A stretch of DNA of 64,000 bases from Sphingomonas sp. GTDB taxonomy: Bacteria > Pseudomonadota > Alphaproteobacteria > Sphingomonadales > Sphingomonadaceae. The translations under genes and the position numbers were made by a program. This document shows positions 26,186 to 36,108 of this stretch, in pieces (position 1 is the stretch's first letter; each line of letters opens with the position of its first letter). The stretch covers positions 682,001 to 746,000 of the forward strand of contig NZ_JAHBZI010000001.1 of the NCBI RefSeq assembly GCF_019635515.1, written 5' to 3'. Under the pieces are notes generated by a model, which was not told the origin of the DNA, did no database searches, and worked only from the letters and a program-made list of their open reading frames with translations.

Positions 26186-28051
26186 ATGCTCAATCTGACC
26201 GATATCACGGTGCGCCTCGGCGGGCGCACGATCATCGACGCTGCCACCGCCAAGTTGCCGCCGCGCGGGCGCATAGGTCTGATCGGCCGTAACGGCGCTG
26301 GCAAAACGACGTTGGTCAAGGTCGTAGCCTCGCAGCTTGAGCCTGATGCCGGAACGATGGACATGCCGCGTGGCGCCCGGCTCGGCTATATCGCGCAGGA
26401 AGCGCCGCACGGCGACGCGACGCCGTTCGAGACGGTGCTCGCCGCCGACACCGAGCGCTCGGCGCTGATGGCGGAGAGCGAAACCAGCACCGATCCCGAT
26501 CGGCTTGGCGAAGTCTATGAGCGGCTGATGGCGATCGACGCCTATACCGCGCCGAGCCGCGCCGCGCAGATCCTCGTCGGCCTCGGCTTCGACGAAGCGA
26601 TGCAGCACCAGCCGCTCGACAGCTTCTCGGGCGGGTGGAAGATGCGGGTGGCGCTGGCGTCGCTGCTGTTCTCTCAGCCCGATCTGCTGCTGCTCGACGA
26701 GCCTTCGAACCATCTCGATCTCGAAGCGGTGCTGTGGCTGGAGGACTTCCTGAAATCCTATCCGGCGACGATCCTGCTGGTCAGCCACGAGCGCGACTTC
26801 CTCAACAATGTCGTCGATCACATCCTGCATCTCGATCGCGGCAAGCTGACATTGTACCCGGGCGGATACGACGCGTTCGAGCGCCAGCGCGCCGAGCGTC
26901 AGGCCCAGCTCGCCTCAGCCCGCGCCAAGCAGCAGGCGCAGCGCGAGCATCTCCAGGCCTATATCGCCAAGAATTCGGCGCGCGCCTCGACCGCGAAGCA
27001 GGCCCAGTCGCGGGTCAAGGCACTGGCCAAGATGCAGCCGATCGCCGAACTGGTCGACGATCCGACGCTGACCTTCGACTTTCCCAATCCCGACGAACTG
27101 CGCCCGCCGCTGATCACGCTCGATCTGGCCAGTGTCGGTTATAGCGAGACGCCGGTGCTGAAGCGGCTCAACCTGCGCATCGATCCCGACGACCGTGTCG
27201 CGCTGCTCGGCCGCAACGGCAACGGCAAGACGACGCTGGCGCGCCTGCTGGCGGCCCAGCTGACGCCGATGGAAGGCGCGATGAATGCTTCGGGCAAGAT
27301 GCGGGTGGGCTATTTCACCCAGTATCAGGTCGAGGAACTTGAGCGCAGCGAAACGCCGCTCCAGCATATGACCGTGCTGATGAAGGGGGCGAGCCAAAGC
27401 GCGGTGCGCGCGCAGCTTGGCCGGTTCGGCTTTTCGGGCGCCAAGGCGACCACCGAGGTCGGCAAGCTGTCGGGCGGCGAGCGCGCGCGGCTGGCGCTGG
27501 CGCTGATCACCCGCGACGCGCCGCACATGCTGATCCTCGACGAGCCGACCAACCACCTCGACGTCGATGCCCGCGAAGCGCTGATCCAGGCGCTCAACGA
27601 CTACACCGGCACCGTCGTGCTGGTCAGCCACGATCGTCATATGCTGGAGATGACCGCCGACCGGCTGGTGCTGGTCGATCAGGGCACTGCCAAGGAATTC
27701 GACGGCTCGCTCGACGATTATATCGCCTTCGTGCTGAGCAAGGACGGGCAGGCACCCAAGGCGAGCAAGGCCGACAAGAAGGAAGCACGCCGCGCCGCCG
27801 CCGAAGCGCGCGAAAAGGGCACCGAGCTGCGCAAGGCCGCCAAGACCGCCGAGAGCGAATTGGCCAGGCTCAACGAGCAGCGCAGCGCCATCGATCGCGC
27901 GATGTTCGATCCCTCGACCGCCGAAGCGTCGCTGGCCAGGCTGACGATGACCGACCTGATGAAGCGCCGGGCCGAGCTCGACGCCGGGATCGAGGCCGCG
28001 GAGCTGGTCTGGATGCAGGCCAGCGAAGCGCTGGAAGAGATCGACGCCTGA
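26186..28051 (+). CDS. ABC-F family ATPase (Uup/EttA type)
   Basis: This 621-residue cytoplasmic protein has two ABC domains and no membrane part. The Walker A motifs are GRNGAGKTTLVK and GRNGNGKTTLAR, the signatures are SFSGGWKMRVA and KLSGGERARLA, and the Walker B ends read LLLLDEPSNHLD and MLILDEPTNHLD. The interdomain linker (about 225-310) is charged and helical, and the C-terminus carries a coiled coil (residues 530-615) as in Uup. ABC-F proteins act on the ribosome, tuning translation or rescuing stalled complexes. Which subgroup it belongs to is not certain. Confidence 0.92.
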   Translation: MLNLTDITVRLGGRTIIDAATAKLPPRGRIGLIGRNGAGKTTLVKVVASQLEPDAGTMDMPRGARLGYIAQEAPHGDATPFETVLAADTERSALMAESETSTDPDRLGEVYERLMAIDAYTAPSRAAQILVGLGFDEAMQHQPLDSFSGGWKMRVALASLLFSQPDLLLLDEPSNHLDLEAVLWLEDFLKSYPATILLVSHERDFLNNVVDHILHLDRGKLTLYPGGYDAFERQRAERQAQLASARAKQQAQREHLQAYIAKNSARASTAKQAQSRVKALAKMQPIAELVDDPTLTFDFPNPDELRPPLITLDLASVGYSETPVLKRLNLRIDPDDRVALLGRNGNGKTTLARLLAAQLTPMEGAMNASGKMRVGYFTQYQVEELERSETPLQHMTVLMKGASQSAVRAQLGRFGFSGAKATTEVGKLSGGERARLALALITRDAPHMLILDEPTNHLDVDAREALIQALNDYTGTVVLVSHDRHMLEMTADRLVLVDQGTAKEFDGSLDDYIAFVLSKDGQAPKASKADKKEARRAAAEAREKGTELRKAAKTAESELARLNEQRSAIDRAMFDPSTAEASLARLTMTDLMKRRAELDAGIEAAELVWMQASEALEEIDA

Positions 28052-28135
28052 GGCCGATCGGCCCGAAAGGGTCCTAAATCCGCTGTCAAAATGGGAAGTA
28101 CTGTGTGAGCCTCCGCGCTTGGGGGGAAGCTCAGG

Positions 28136-29761
28136 ATGCGCCAAACGACCTTGTCCGTCGCGCTCGAGGTGAAGCCGGAGAGTGCCGATCACCTCTCGGG
28201 CCTGCTCGACAAATTGCGTGACCGGCGCAATCCCGATCCGTCCGGCGGCACCGGACCCTTCGCCGAATTCCTGACGCTCGTTCCCGCCCTGCACTTCATA
28301 TCGCTCAGCGTGTTCCCGGGCGCCGAATATGATCCCTTGTTCGTGGTCGAAGCCAATTTCGATGGGCAGCCGGGCCCGTTCTGGGCGCAGCTCGAATCGG
28401 CGATCGGCGACGATCTCCGCGCTTTCCTGCGCTGCTGCAAACGTCCGCTCGACAATGACGGGCCGCTCTACGATTCGATAACCGCGCCAGACAGCCGCGC
28501 GCCGATCGCGCCCTATATGGAGCGGCGCGCGCTGACCCCGACGGTGTTCCATCACGGCAATCGCGGCATGACCCGCGACCGCATCCTGGCCGAGCACGCG
28601 CTGTTCCTCGGCACCCGCGGCGAGCTTGCCAATACCGCGAGCGGCGGACCGAGCCCCTATCGCCGCCTGAGCGCGGTGGAGGTGCACAACAAATTGCGCG
28701 CGGCGCTGCTGCCGAAGTTCGATTGGCTCAACCAGAAGGCGCCGGCGCGCATCCCCTTCTTCCAGGGGCTGATGGATTATGTGCAGCTCGTCGCCTTCGT
28801 GCTGATGGTGGTGTTCGTGCTGTCATTGCCCGGGCTGATCGTAAAGCTGGAGATGCCGTGGGAGCGCTATCTGATCCTGCTCGGCGTGCTGTTCGTGGGG
28901 CTGGCGGCGTTGCTCAAGAAGATCGGCGTGGCGTTACCTGGAACCGCGACGCCCACGAAATTCAGCTTCATCAAGCTCTCGATCCAGACCTTGGTGCCGA
29001 CGCTGATCTTCTTTGGCATCTATGTCGTGGTGGCGGCAGCGGCGGGAACGGGCATCTCGATGTTGATGACCGGGCGCAGCCTCGCGCTGGCGTGGAAGGA
29101 CATGCTGGTCTGGCTCGGCTGGGGTCTGGTGAGCCTGCCGGTGACGCTGGCGGCTTTGGTCTTCTGGCTGCGTTGCCTTGAGCGCGCCGACGCCTCGCAG
29201 GACGCGCCGCCGGTCGACCCGTTGATGCTGCGCGAAATGGCGCGGCGCGAGGACTGGATCCCGCAGAACCACATGGGATCGGTGGTGCTGATAAAGCCTG
29301 GCATCCTGCGCATGATCATCATCCGCGTCGGGCACCACGCGCTGGGTCTCGCGCTGCGCATCGTCGCGCGCGACGGCTATCTCGGTTCGATGCGCACGAT
29401 CCACTTCGCCCATTGGGCGATGGTCAACAACAAGTCGCGGCTGATGTTCTTCTCGAACTTCGACCAGACCTGGGAGAGCTATCTCGACGACTTCATCGAG
29501 AAGGCGCATGGCGGGCTTACACTCGCCTGGTGCTGCGGCGTCGGCTTCCCGCCCACGCGGTTCCTCGTCAAGGACGGCGCCAGCCATGGCCGCCAGTTCA
29601 AGGAATGGGCGCGCCATTCAATGACCGTCAGCCGCTTCTGGTATTCGGCGTACAAGGACCTGACCGCCGAACAGATCGAGCGCAATTTCCGCATCGCCTG
29701 CGGGCTTCGCAAACCCAGACTCTCAGCCAAGGAGGCCGCGGCGTGGATCAACGACCTGTGA
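28136..29761 (+). CDS. Membrane protein of unknown function, peroxidase-P450 operon
   Basis: This 541-residue protein has an N-terminal soluble domain (1-200) and four transmembrane helices at about 215-240 (LVAFVLMVVFVLSLPGLIV), 245-265, 285-310 and 320-345. A C-terminal soluble domain carries conserved-looking stretches: MRTIHFAHWAM, LMFFSNFDQTWESYLDDFI and GGLTLAWCCGVGFPPT. I do not recognise the family. Its last 19 bases overlap the DyP peroxidase gene, whose ribosome site lies inside this gene, so the two are translationally coupled. It probably anchors or supplies the peroxidase and P450 at the inner membrane, which is inferred. Confidence 0.6.
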   Translation: MRQTTLSVALEVKPESADHLSGLLDKLRDRRNPDPSGGTGPFAEFLTLVPALHFISLSVFPGAEYDPLFVVEANFDGQPGPFWAQLESAIGDDLRAFLRCCKRPLDNDGPLYDSITAPDSRAPIAPYMERRALTPTVFHHGNRGMTRDRILAEHALFLGTRGELANTASGGPSPYRRLSAVEVHNKLRAALLPKFDWLNQKAPARIPFFQGLMDYVQLVAFVLMVVFVLSLPGLIVKLEMPWERYLILLGVLFVGLAALLKKIGVALPGTATPTKFSFIKLSIQTLVPTLIFFGIYVVVAAAAGTGISMLMTGRSLALAWKDMLVWLGWGLVSLPVTLAALVFWLRCLERADASQDAPPVDPLMLREMARREDWIPQNHMGSVVLIKPGILRMIIIRVGHHALGLALRIVARDGYLGSMRTIHFAHWAMVNNKSRLMFFSNFDQTWESYLDDFIEKAHGGLTLAWCCGVGFPPTRFLVKDGASHGRQFKEWARHSMTVSRFWYSAYKDLTAEQIERNFRIACGLRKPRLSAKEAAAWINDL

Positions 29762-31350
29762 GCGAGCCGGGCGGGTCGCCGCCGAGCTGGCACCTCGCCA
29801 AGCCGCACGACACGCTGACCCAGGGGCTGGTGGTCAGCGGCTTCGCCTCACTGCCCACCGGGCGGGCATTGTTCCTCGAATTCGGCTGGAAGGGCGTGCC
29901 GCGCAAGGGCGGCGGCGCGTGGTTGCAAAAGCTGGCCGAAATCGCGCCGGTGACCGACGCCGACGGGCGAGACGCCAAATGCGCGGCGATGGGCTTCACC
30001 TTCGAAGGCCTGCGCAAGATGGGCCTCAACAAGAACACGCTCGCTTCCTTCGACCGGCCGTTCAAGGAAGGCATGTTCCAGGAGGATCGCCTGCGCCGCC
30101 TGGGCGACCGGCGCGGTGAGGAATGGCTGCAGACCGTCATTCCGGGCGGCCCGAAATGGAGCGGCAACACGCCGCTCGACGATGCGGCGCGCGATGACGA
30201 GGTTCGCGCGTTCGACGATATCGCGCAGCATGATGTGGAACAGCGGATCAAGACGCCGGTGACGGTGCACGCGCTGCTGATGCTCTATGAAAAGGACGAA
30301 GAGTCGGCCGAGGCATGGTGCGCGCAGGTTAGCGCCGCGCTGGCGCCGTTCGAGATCACCGTGGTCCATCGCCTGCCGCTCGATCTGCGGCTGGACGATC
30401 ATGGCATCGCCCGTGAGCATTTCGGCTTCGCGGACGGCATCTCGCAGCCGGTGCCCTATGAAGACGGTGTGGTCGTCGACAAGAGCGGCCAGTCCGCGCC
30501 GAAGGATTATTGGAACGGCGTGCCGCTCGGTGAAGTCCTGATGGGGCATATGAACGGGCATCACGAGATCGCGCCCGGCCCGGTCGTCCCCGACACGCCA
30601 GAAGGCCGAGATGCGGGGTTGCCCGCGCATCCCAAGGCGGAAGGCTTCCTCGATCTCGGGCTCGACGGCAGCTATATGGTCGTCCGCGAGCTCAAGCAGG
30701 ATGTGCCCGCCTTTTGGGAATCGATGCGCAAGGGCGCCGAGCGCATCCGCACCAGCGATCCCGAGCATTCCGCGCACGTCACCACCACCTGGCTTGCCGA
30801 GCGCGTGATCGGACGCGATACTAAAGGCAATCTGCTATGTCCGGCCGGCGTGCTGCCGGTCGATCGATACGGTCAGCCAGACAATGATTTCGGTTTCTTC
30901 GACCGCGATTTCCGTGGCCGCGGCTGCCCGCTCGGCAGCCATGTCCGCCGCGCCAATCCCCGCGATGGCCTCGCCCCCAAGCCGGGCGACAAGCAGACCC
31001 TGCTCGATGCCGCCAACAGCCACCGCATCCTGCGCCGCGGTCGCAAATATGGCGAGACGATCAGCATGCCGCCGGTCGAGGACGGCAAGGATCGCGGATT
31101 GCTATTCGTTGCGCTCAACACCGATCTCACGCGGCAGTTCGAGTTCATCCAGCAGACCTGGCTGCTCAATTCCAACTTCGCCTTCCTCTATGACGAGACC
31201 GATCCGCTGGTCGGGCCGAAGGGAACCATGACCATCCCCGAGGATCCACTGCGCCGGATCGTCAATGTCGAGACCTTCGTGCAGATGGCGGGAGGTGAAT
31301 ATTTCTTCCTGCCGAGCATGCCGGCGCTGCGTTACCTGGCGGGGTTATGA
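29743..31350 (+). CDS. DyP-type heme peroxidase
   Basis: This is a dye-decolourising peroxidase of about 535 residues. The hallmark GxxDG is at G228-F-A-D231-G232 (FGFADGISQP), with Asp231 as the acid-base residue. The heme-ligand His is probably H400 in PLGSHVRRANPRD, a motif shared by the family together with the distal Arg. I chose the GTG at 29743 because AAGGAGG lies seven bases upstream, within the 3' end of the membrane protein gene. No Tat signal is seen, so it should be cytoplasmic or membrane associated through its partner. Its stop overlaps the P450 start. It uses peroxide to oxidise an unknown substrate. Confidence 0.9.
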   Translation: MDQRPVSEPGGSPPSWHLAKPHDTLTQGLVVSGFASLPTGRALFLEFGWKGVPRKGGGAWLQKLAEIAPVTDADGRDAKCAAMGFTFEGLRKMGLNKNTLASFDRPFKEGMFQEDRLRRLGDRRGEEWLQTVIPGGPKWSGNTPLDDAARDDEVRAFDDIAQHDVEQRIKTPVTVHALLMLYEKDEESAEAWCAQVSAALAPFEITVVHRLPLDLRLDDHGIAREHFGFADGISQPVPYEDGVVVDKSGQSAPKDYWNGVPLGEVLMGHMNGHHEIAPGPVVPDTPEGRDAGLPAHPKAEGFLDLGLDGSYMVVRELKQDVPAFWESMRKGAERIRTSDPEHSAHVTTTWLAERVIGRDTKGNLLCPAGVLPVDRYGQPDNDFGFFDRDFRGRGCPLGSHVRRANPRDGLAPKPGDKQTLLDAANSHRILRRGRKYGETISMPPVEDGKDRGLLFVALNTDLTRQFEFIQQTWLLNSNFAFLYDETDPLVGPKGTMTIPEDPLRRIVNVETFVQMAGGEYFFLPSMPALRYLAGL

Positions 31351-32582
31351 ACGCGCTCACTTCGCGCGAGGTGCTGCGGCCCGAGAAAAAGGGGCTGGGC
31401 GGCATGCTGCAGCGGATCATGTTCGCTGGCATGCCGATGGTCTTCACCTTCCTCAGGCGGTGGAGTCCGATCACCAGGCTGGGCAGCATGTATCTGACAT
31501 CCCGGCATGACGATGTCCGTGAGGTGTTCGCGACCGATCCCGCGTTCGGCGTACCCTACAAGCCCAAGCTCGACATCATCATGGGCGGCCAGCCGTTCTT
31601 CCTCGGCATGGGCGATACCCCGCAGTATCGGCACGACACCGCAGCGATGCGCAAGGTGGTGCGGCGCGAGGATTTGCCGGAACTGGGGAGCAAGGTCGAG
31701 GCGATAGCGGAAAGCATCGTCTCCGCCGCTTCCGGACGGATCGACGTGGTCGATACGCTGGTGCGCCGCGTTACCTTCTCCGCGCTCGGCGACTATTTCG
31801 GCATTCCCGATCCGCCCGGCGGCGATCTTCGTGTCTGGGGCACGCGTCTGTTCGAATTCCAGTTCGTCGGATCGATGAATGACAAGGCATTGCGCGTCGA
31901 AGTCGATCAGATCGCTCCGGCGCTGCGCGCGCATATTCAGAGCGAGATCGAGCGTCGCCGCGGCGCTCCCGGCAGGGACGACGTGCTCGCGCGCTGTCTC
32001 GCCGAGCAAAAGGCGGGGACCAGCGGGTTCAGCGATGACGAGATCCGCACGGCGCTGATGGGCTTCATCGTCGGCGGTCCGCCGCAGCCGCCGATGGTGG
32101 TGCCGCAGGCGATGGAGCAGTTGCTCCGACGTCCCGAAGCGCTTGCCGGCGCGCAGGCGGCGGCACGTGCCGACGATGACGATCTGCTGTGGCGTTATGT
32201 GCAGGAGGCGATGCGTTTCGATCCGCTCGCGCCGGGGTTGCCGCGCGATGTGCTGACGGATTTCACGCTGGCCAGCGGCACGCGGCACGCACGCACGATT
32301 CCGGCCGGATCGACGGTGCTCGCCGCCTTCGCGTCGGCGATGATGGATCCGCGCCGCATTGCCGACCCGAACCGTTTCGATATCAATCGCCCGGCCAGCG
32401 ACTACATCCACTTCGGCTACGGCCTGCATCAATGCTTCGGGATCCATATCAACCGGGCGACGCTGCACCGGATGCTCAAGCCGCTGCTCAAGCGACCCAA
32501 TCTGCGGCGCGCGTCGGGGCGCGCAGGGCGGCTGCACAAGAACGGTCCGTTTGCGGCATCGCTGACCGTCACGTTCGGATGA
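31347..32582 (+). CDS. Cytochrome P450 with atypical oxygen-activation helix
   Basis: This is a 411-residue P450. The heme-binding loop FGYGLHQCFG places the thiolate at Cys363, and the ExxR pair is E287/R290 (EAMRFDP). The I-helix stretch at 239-250 reads GFIVGGPPQPPM; the usual acid-alcohol (D/E-T) pair is missing and several Pro interrupt it. That suggests peroxide-driven chemistry rather than ordinary O2 activation, or a changed proton path. A hydrophobic N-terminus (MLQRIMFAGMPMVFTFL) may associate with the membrane. It overlaps the DyP gene by four bases, so the pair probably shares peroxide or substrate. The substrate could be a fatty acid or lipid, but this is unproven. Confidence 0.88.
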   Translation: MNALTSREVLRPEKKGLGGMLQRIMFAGMPMVFTFLRRWSPITRLGSMYLTSRHDDVREVFATDPAFGVPYKPKLDIIMGGQPFFLGMGDTPQYRHDTAAMRKVVRREDLPELGSKVEAIAESIVSAASGRIDVVDTLVRRVTFSALGDYFGIPDPPGGDLRVWGTRLFEFQFVGSMNDKALRVEVDQIAPALRAHIQSEIERRRGAPGRDDVLARCLAEQKAGTSGFSDDEIRTALMGFIVGGPPQPPMVVPQAMEQLLRRPEALAGAQAAARADDDDLLWRYVQEAMRFDPLAPGLPRDVLTDFTLASGTRHARTIPAGSTVLAAFASAMMDPRRIADPNRFDINRPASDYIHFGYGLHQCFGIHINRATLHRMLKPLLKRPNLRRASGRAGRLHKNGPFAASLTVTFG

Positions 32583-32620
32583 AGCGGAAAGGCTGAGTCG
32601 AAACTCGCCATCCCTATCAA

Positions 32621-32717
32621 AACTCATACAACACTCGTTGCACCGCTGCATTTCGATGCTGTGGTGCAATAACTATTTGAAAATCCAATAAACTAATCAT
32701 CCTCAAATGTATGAGTT
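32621..32717. promoter_or_regulatory. Separated inverted half-sites before the TonB receptor
   Basis: AACTCATACA (32621-32630) and its exact complement TGTATGAGTT (32708-32717) are 77 bases apart. The second overlaps TTGACA at 32716-32721, a likely -35 box for the receptor gene, though no good -10 is seen. Two distant half-sites suggest a looping regulator. Confidence 0.4.
32638..32669 (+). terminator. Hairpin with TTCG loop after the P450 gene
   Basis: TTGCACC (32638-32644) pairs with GGTGCAA (32663-32669), with an inner GCAT-TTCG-ATGC stem. The TTCG tetraloop makes it very stable. No T run follows, so it is only a possible terminator or mRNA 3' end. Confidence 0.4.
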
Positions 32718-32814
32718 GACAGCTTTGTGTCTGAAGCATAGCCAATGTGACCGCTAACATCGCGCTGATGCGATGCGGTTCACGGCCCGCAAGAGGCCAT
32801 CAATGGAGGGGACT

Positions 32815-35800
32815 ATGCGCACTCGTTCTGCGACCAATTTCACTGCGCGCCGTGCCGCGATGCTCGGCGCGGTGCTGCTGGCGGGAACGGCCTGGCCGGC
32901 GCTCGCCCAGCCGATGGCCGATCCGACGCCCGAGACAACTGCGCCGCAGGATGCGCCTGCCACCGCGCAGAGCGACCCGCAGGAGGACGAGATCGTCGTC
33001 AGCGGCTACCGCGCCTCGCTCGCGAGCTCGACCAACGCCAAGAAGAATTCGACGGGCTTCACCGACACGATCTTCGCCGAGGATATCGGCAAGTTTCCCG
33101 ACACCAATATCGCCGAGAGCTTCAACCGCATTCCCGGCGTGACGATCAGCCGCGAAGTGACCGGCGAGGGCCTCAACGTAACGATCCGCGGCCTCGGCAC
33201 CAACTTCACACGCGTCCTGCTCAACGGCGCGCCGGTAGCCGTTGCTTCGACCGGCCGCACCGACGCGCAGAATACCAACCGTGAGGTCGATCTTGACCTG
33301 TTCCCGACCGAATTGTTCACCCAGTTGACCGTGAGCAAGAGCGGTGTCGCCAATATGGTCGAGGGCGGCGCGGCCGGCACCGTCAACATGCGCAGCGCGC
33401 GCCCGTTCGACAAACCCGGCATGCACTTCACCTATGGCGGCCAGCTGACCAAGAACACCAATGCCGACAAATGGGGCTATCGCGGCTCGCTGCTCGGCAG
33501 CGCGACCTTTGGTGATTTCGGTATCCTGCTCGGCGTAGCCGGCGTCCATAACCAGGTTCGCACCACCGGCTTTGAGACGATCGGCTGGACCAACCCCAAC
33601 CTCTCCGCGGCGCAAAGGACCAGCGGCACGCTGAACCCCACCGGTGGCGGCAACTGGACGATTCCCGCGACGGTGCCCGCCAATGCCGGCAATGGCTTGG
33701 TCACCGGCACGGTGATTGATCAGGCCTTCCTGCTGGCGCGCAATCCCGGCACCACGATCGATCAGATCGATAACGGCATTATCCCGCGTCTCGGGCGTCC
33801 GATGGATGAGTTCGGTACCAAGGACCGCATCAACGGCATCGCCAGCATCGAATATAAGGGCGAGAATTTCCACGCTTATGTCGACGGCATGTATGGCTGG
33901 AAGAAGAACAGCCTCGAGCGCATCGACATGAACTGGGTCGGTCGCAACGGCGCGATGATCCCGCTCAACACCACTTATGACCGCACCGACTGTGCGACCG
34001 GCTGCGTGGTGACTTCGGGTACCTATGCCAATGCCCAGTTCTTCCTCGAATATCGCCCGCATATCGAGGAAACGCGGTTCTGGGGCATCAATCCCGGCTT
34101 TGATTTCCAAATCACCGACAATCTGAAGATCGAGCTTCAGGGCAACTACACCAAGAGCACGTTCCACCGCGAATCGCCGACGGTGCTGGTGATCACACCG
34201 GCGAGCTCGGGCGTGACCGTCAACTACGACAATCGCAGCGGTGAGATGCCGATCATCACCTCCAACATCAATCTCAACAACCCCGCCAATTTCGGCTGGC
34301 CGGGCGGCCGCGTGAACATCCAGGACGAGCGTCGCGAAACCAAGACCAAGGGCGTGCGCGGCAGCCTGACCTGGGGCGAGGATCGCCTCAACCTGCAGGT
34401 CGGCGGCGCCTATGACGATGTGTCCCGCAGCATCCGTGCATATGACAATAGTCAGAACTGGCAGAACGCGGTTTGCGGGAATCGCCCCAGCGTGAACCTG
34501 CCCGGTCCCAATACCCAGCCGCCGTGCAATGGGCTCAACCAGGCCGGCGCGGCACCGGCGGGCTATCCCACCTATCCGGCTTTCGGAACGGGCTATACCG
34601 CAGGGCAGACCGGCCCGGTCACCTATCAGGGCTCACTGATCCCGAATTCGGCTGTCGCGGGTTTCCTGAAGCCGGGACCGAGCGGCTTCATCACGGTGGA
34701 TTGGGATCGCTTCAAGGCGGCTTCGAACTATGACACGTTCCACGATGCGGCGGGCGAGGCGGGCTCCTCCAATACCGGCGCCAATGGCGGCTATGTCCGC
34801 GAGAAGACGACTGCGGCGTTCGCGCAGGTGAACGGCGATCTGCCGCTTGCCGGCGGCACTATCAATTTCAACGCCGGCCTGCGTTACGTCCGCACCGATC
34901 AGACGATCGGCGGGCGCGTGACGATCACCGATCCGCGCAACAATATCGATCCCGACGGCGCTGGCCCGCTTCCCGCGGCCTGCCCGGGTGGCGGCGCCAA
35001 TCTGCGCGATGGCTCCTGCTATCCGAACATCGTCAATTTCGTCTACACGAACGCCAAATACGACAACTGGCTGCCCTCGGCGAACGCGGCGTTCCACATC
35101 AGCGACAATGCCGTGGTCCGCGCGGCGGCCTCGCGGACGATGACCCGGCCAAATCCCAATACCATGTTGCCGGGCCTGAACTTCAGCAGCCCGTCCGCAG
35201 ACGTCGGTTCGGTCGGCAATCCTTCGCTCACACCGTATATCTCGACCAATTTCGATCTGGGTTTCGAATATTATACGGGCGCCGAGGGCTATGTCGGCTT
35301 CACCGCCTTCCGCAAGGCGGTGACCGGTTTCACCACCAACGGGAATGTCACCGTGCCGTTCTCGTCGCTGGCGACCTATGGCGTGACCTATGACACCCTC
35401 TCGCCAACGCAGCAGGCCGCGATCAATTCGCGCGGCGGCCCGGGCACCGCGACAGTGGTGCTGACCCAGCAGGTCAACGCGACCGGCACGCTCAAGGTCA
35501 ACGGCCTCGAAGTGAACTGGGTGCAGCCGCTCGACTTCCTGCTCGGCCGCTATCTCGGGCTCAATGGCTTCGGGTTCAACGCCAACCTGACGCTGATCGA
35601 TCAGGTCGGCTCTGGCGCGGCGCCGGCGGTGGCGACTGGCGTGTCGCCGGTCACCTACAACATCACCGGCTATTACGAGCATGGCGGCATCAGCACGCGG
35701 CTGAGTTACACGTTCAACCGCGGCTCGGTATCTTCCGGCGCCAACCAGAACGGCATCCCGCTGGCTTCGCTCTACAATGACGATTACGGCCAGCTCGACC

Positions 35801-35979
35801 TTTCCGCGAGTGTCGACTTCGCCGAGATCCTCGACCTGAAATGGGCGCCGCAGTTGACGCTCGATGTCCAGAACCTGACCAAGCAGAAGCAGCGCAGCTA
35901 CTTCCAGTTCGAGAACGCTGCCTTCACACTCTACAATCCCGGGCGCCAGGTGATGATCGGACTCCGTGGCCGCTTCTAG
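32815..35979 (+). CDS. TonB-dependent outer-membrane receptor (large, Caulobacter/Xanthomonas type)
   Basis: This is a 1054-residue receptor. A signal peptide ends at PALAQ, followed by a TonB-box-like EIVVSGYRAS. The plug has the family pattern IGKFPDTNIAESFNRIPGVTISRE...VTIRGLGTNFTRVLLNG, and a large 22-strand-type barrel ends in the aromatic terminus GLRGRF. GGAGGG four bases before the ATG at 32815 supports that start over one at 32773. This subgroup often imports sugars in sphingomonads, and a ROK sugar kinase follows the terminator, so a carbohydrate ligand is possible but not shown. Confidence 0.9.
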   Translation: MRTRSATNFTARRAAMLGAVLLAGTAWPALAQPMADPTPETTAPQDAPATAQSDPQEDEIVVSGYRASLASSTNAKKNSTGFTDTIFAEDIGKFPDTNIAESFNRIPGVTISREVTGEGLNVTIRGLGTNFTRVLLNGAPVAVASTGRTDAQNTNREVDLDLFPTELFTQLTVSKSGVANMVEGGAAGTVNMRSARPFDKPGMHFTYGGQLTKNTNADKWGYRGSLLGSATFGDFGILLGVAGVHNQVRTTGFETIGWTNPNLSAAQRTSGTLNPTGGGNWTIPATVPANAGNGLVTGTVIDQAFLLARNPGTTIDQIDNGIIPRLGRPMDEFGTKDRINGIASIEYKGENFHAYVDGMYGWKKNSLERIDMNWVGRNGAMIPLNTTYDRTDCATGCVVTSGTYANAQFFLEYRPHIEETRFWGINPGFDFQITDNLKIELQGNYTKSTFHRESPTVLVITPASSGVTVNYDNRSGEMPIITSNINLNNPANFGWPGGRVNIQDERRETKTKGVRGSLTWGEDRLNLQVGGAYDDVSRSIRAYDNSQNWQNAVCGNRPSVNLPGPNTQPPCNGLNQAGAAPAGYPTYPAFGTGYTAGQTGPVTYQGSLIPNSAVAGFLKPGPSGFITVDWDRFKAASNYDTFHDAAGEAGSSNTGANGGYVREKTTAAFAQVNGDLPLAGGTINFNAGLRYVRTDQTIGGRVTITDPRNNIDPDGAGPLPAACPGGGANLRDGSCYPNIVNFVYTNAKYDNWLPSANAAFHISDNAVVRAAASRTMTRPNPNTMLPGLNFSSPSADVGSVGNPSLTPYISTNFDLGFEYYTGAEGYVGFTAFRKAVTGFTTNGNVTVPFSSLATYGVTYDTLSPTQQAAINSRGGPGTATVVLTQQVNATGTLKVNGLEVNWVQPLDFLLGRYLGLNGFGFNANLTLIDQVGSGAAPAVATGVSPVTYNITGYYEHGGISTRLSYTFNRGSVSSGANQNGIPLASLYNDDYGQLDLSASVDFAEILDLKWAPQLTLDVQNLTKQKQRSYFQFENAAFTLYNPGRQVMIGLRGRF

Positions 35980-36054
35980 GGGCGGCGCGGCAAAAGGGGG
36001 CGTGGCGGCCGGAACCAACCGGCCGCCGCTGCTCTCAACGATTTCCGCATCTGG

Positions 36055-36080
36055 GGCCGTCTTCGGACGGCCTCTTTTTT
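36055..36080 (+). terminator. Rho-independent terminator
   Basis: GGCCGTC and GACGGCC form a perfect stem closed by a TTCG loop and are followed by TCTTTTTT. It lies 75 bases after the TonB receptor gene and should stop its transcript before the ROK kinase gene. Confidence 0.9.
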
Positions 36081-36108
36081 GTGCGCGCCGCATCGGCTAG
36101 CGCAAGGC

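Noticed and set aside
28055..28068. GGCCGATCGGCC palindrome after the ABC-F gene as a terminator
   Set aside because: The stem is short and no T run follows; too weak to call.
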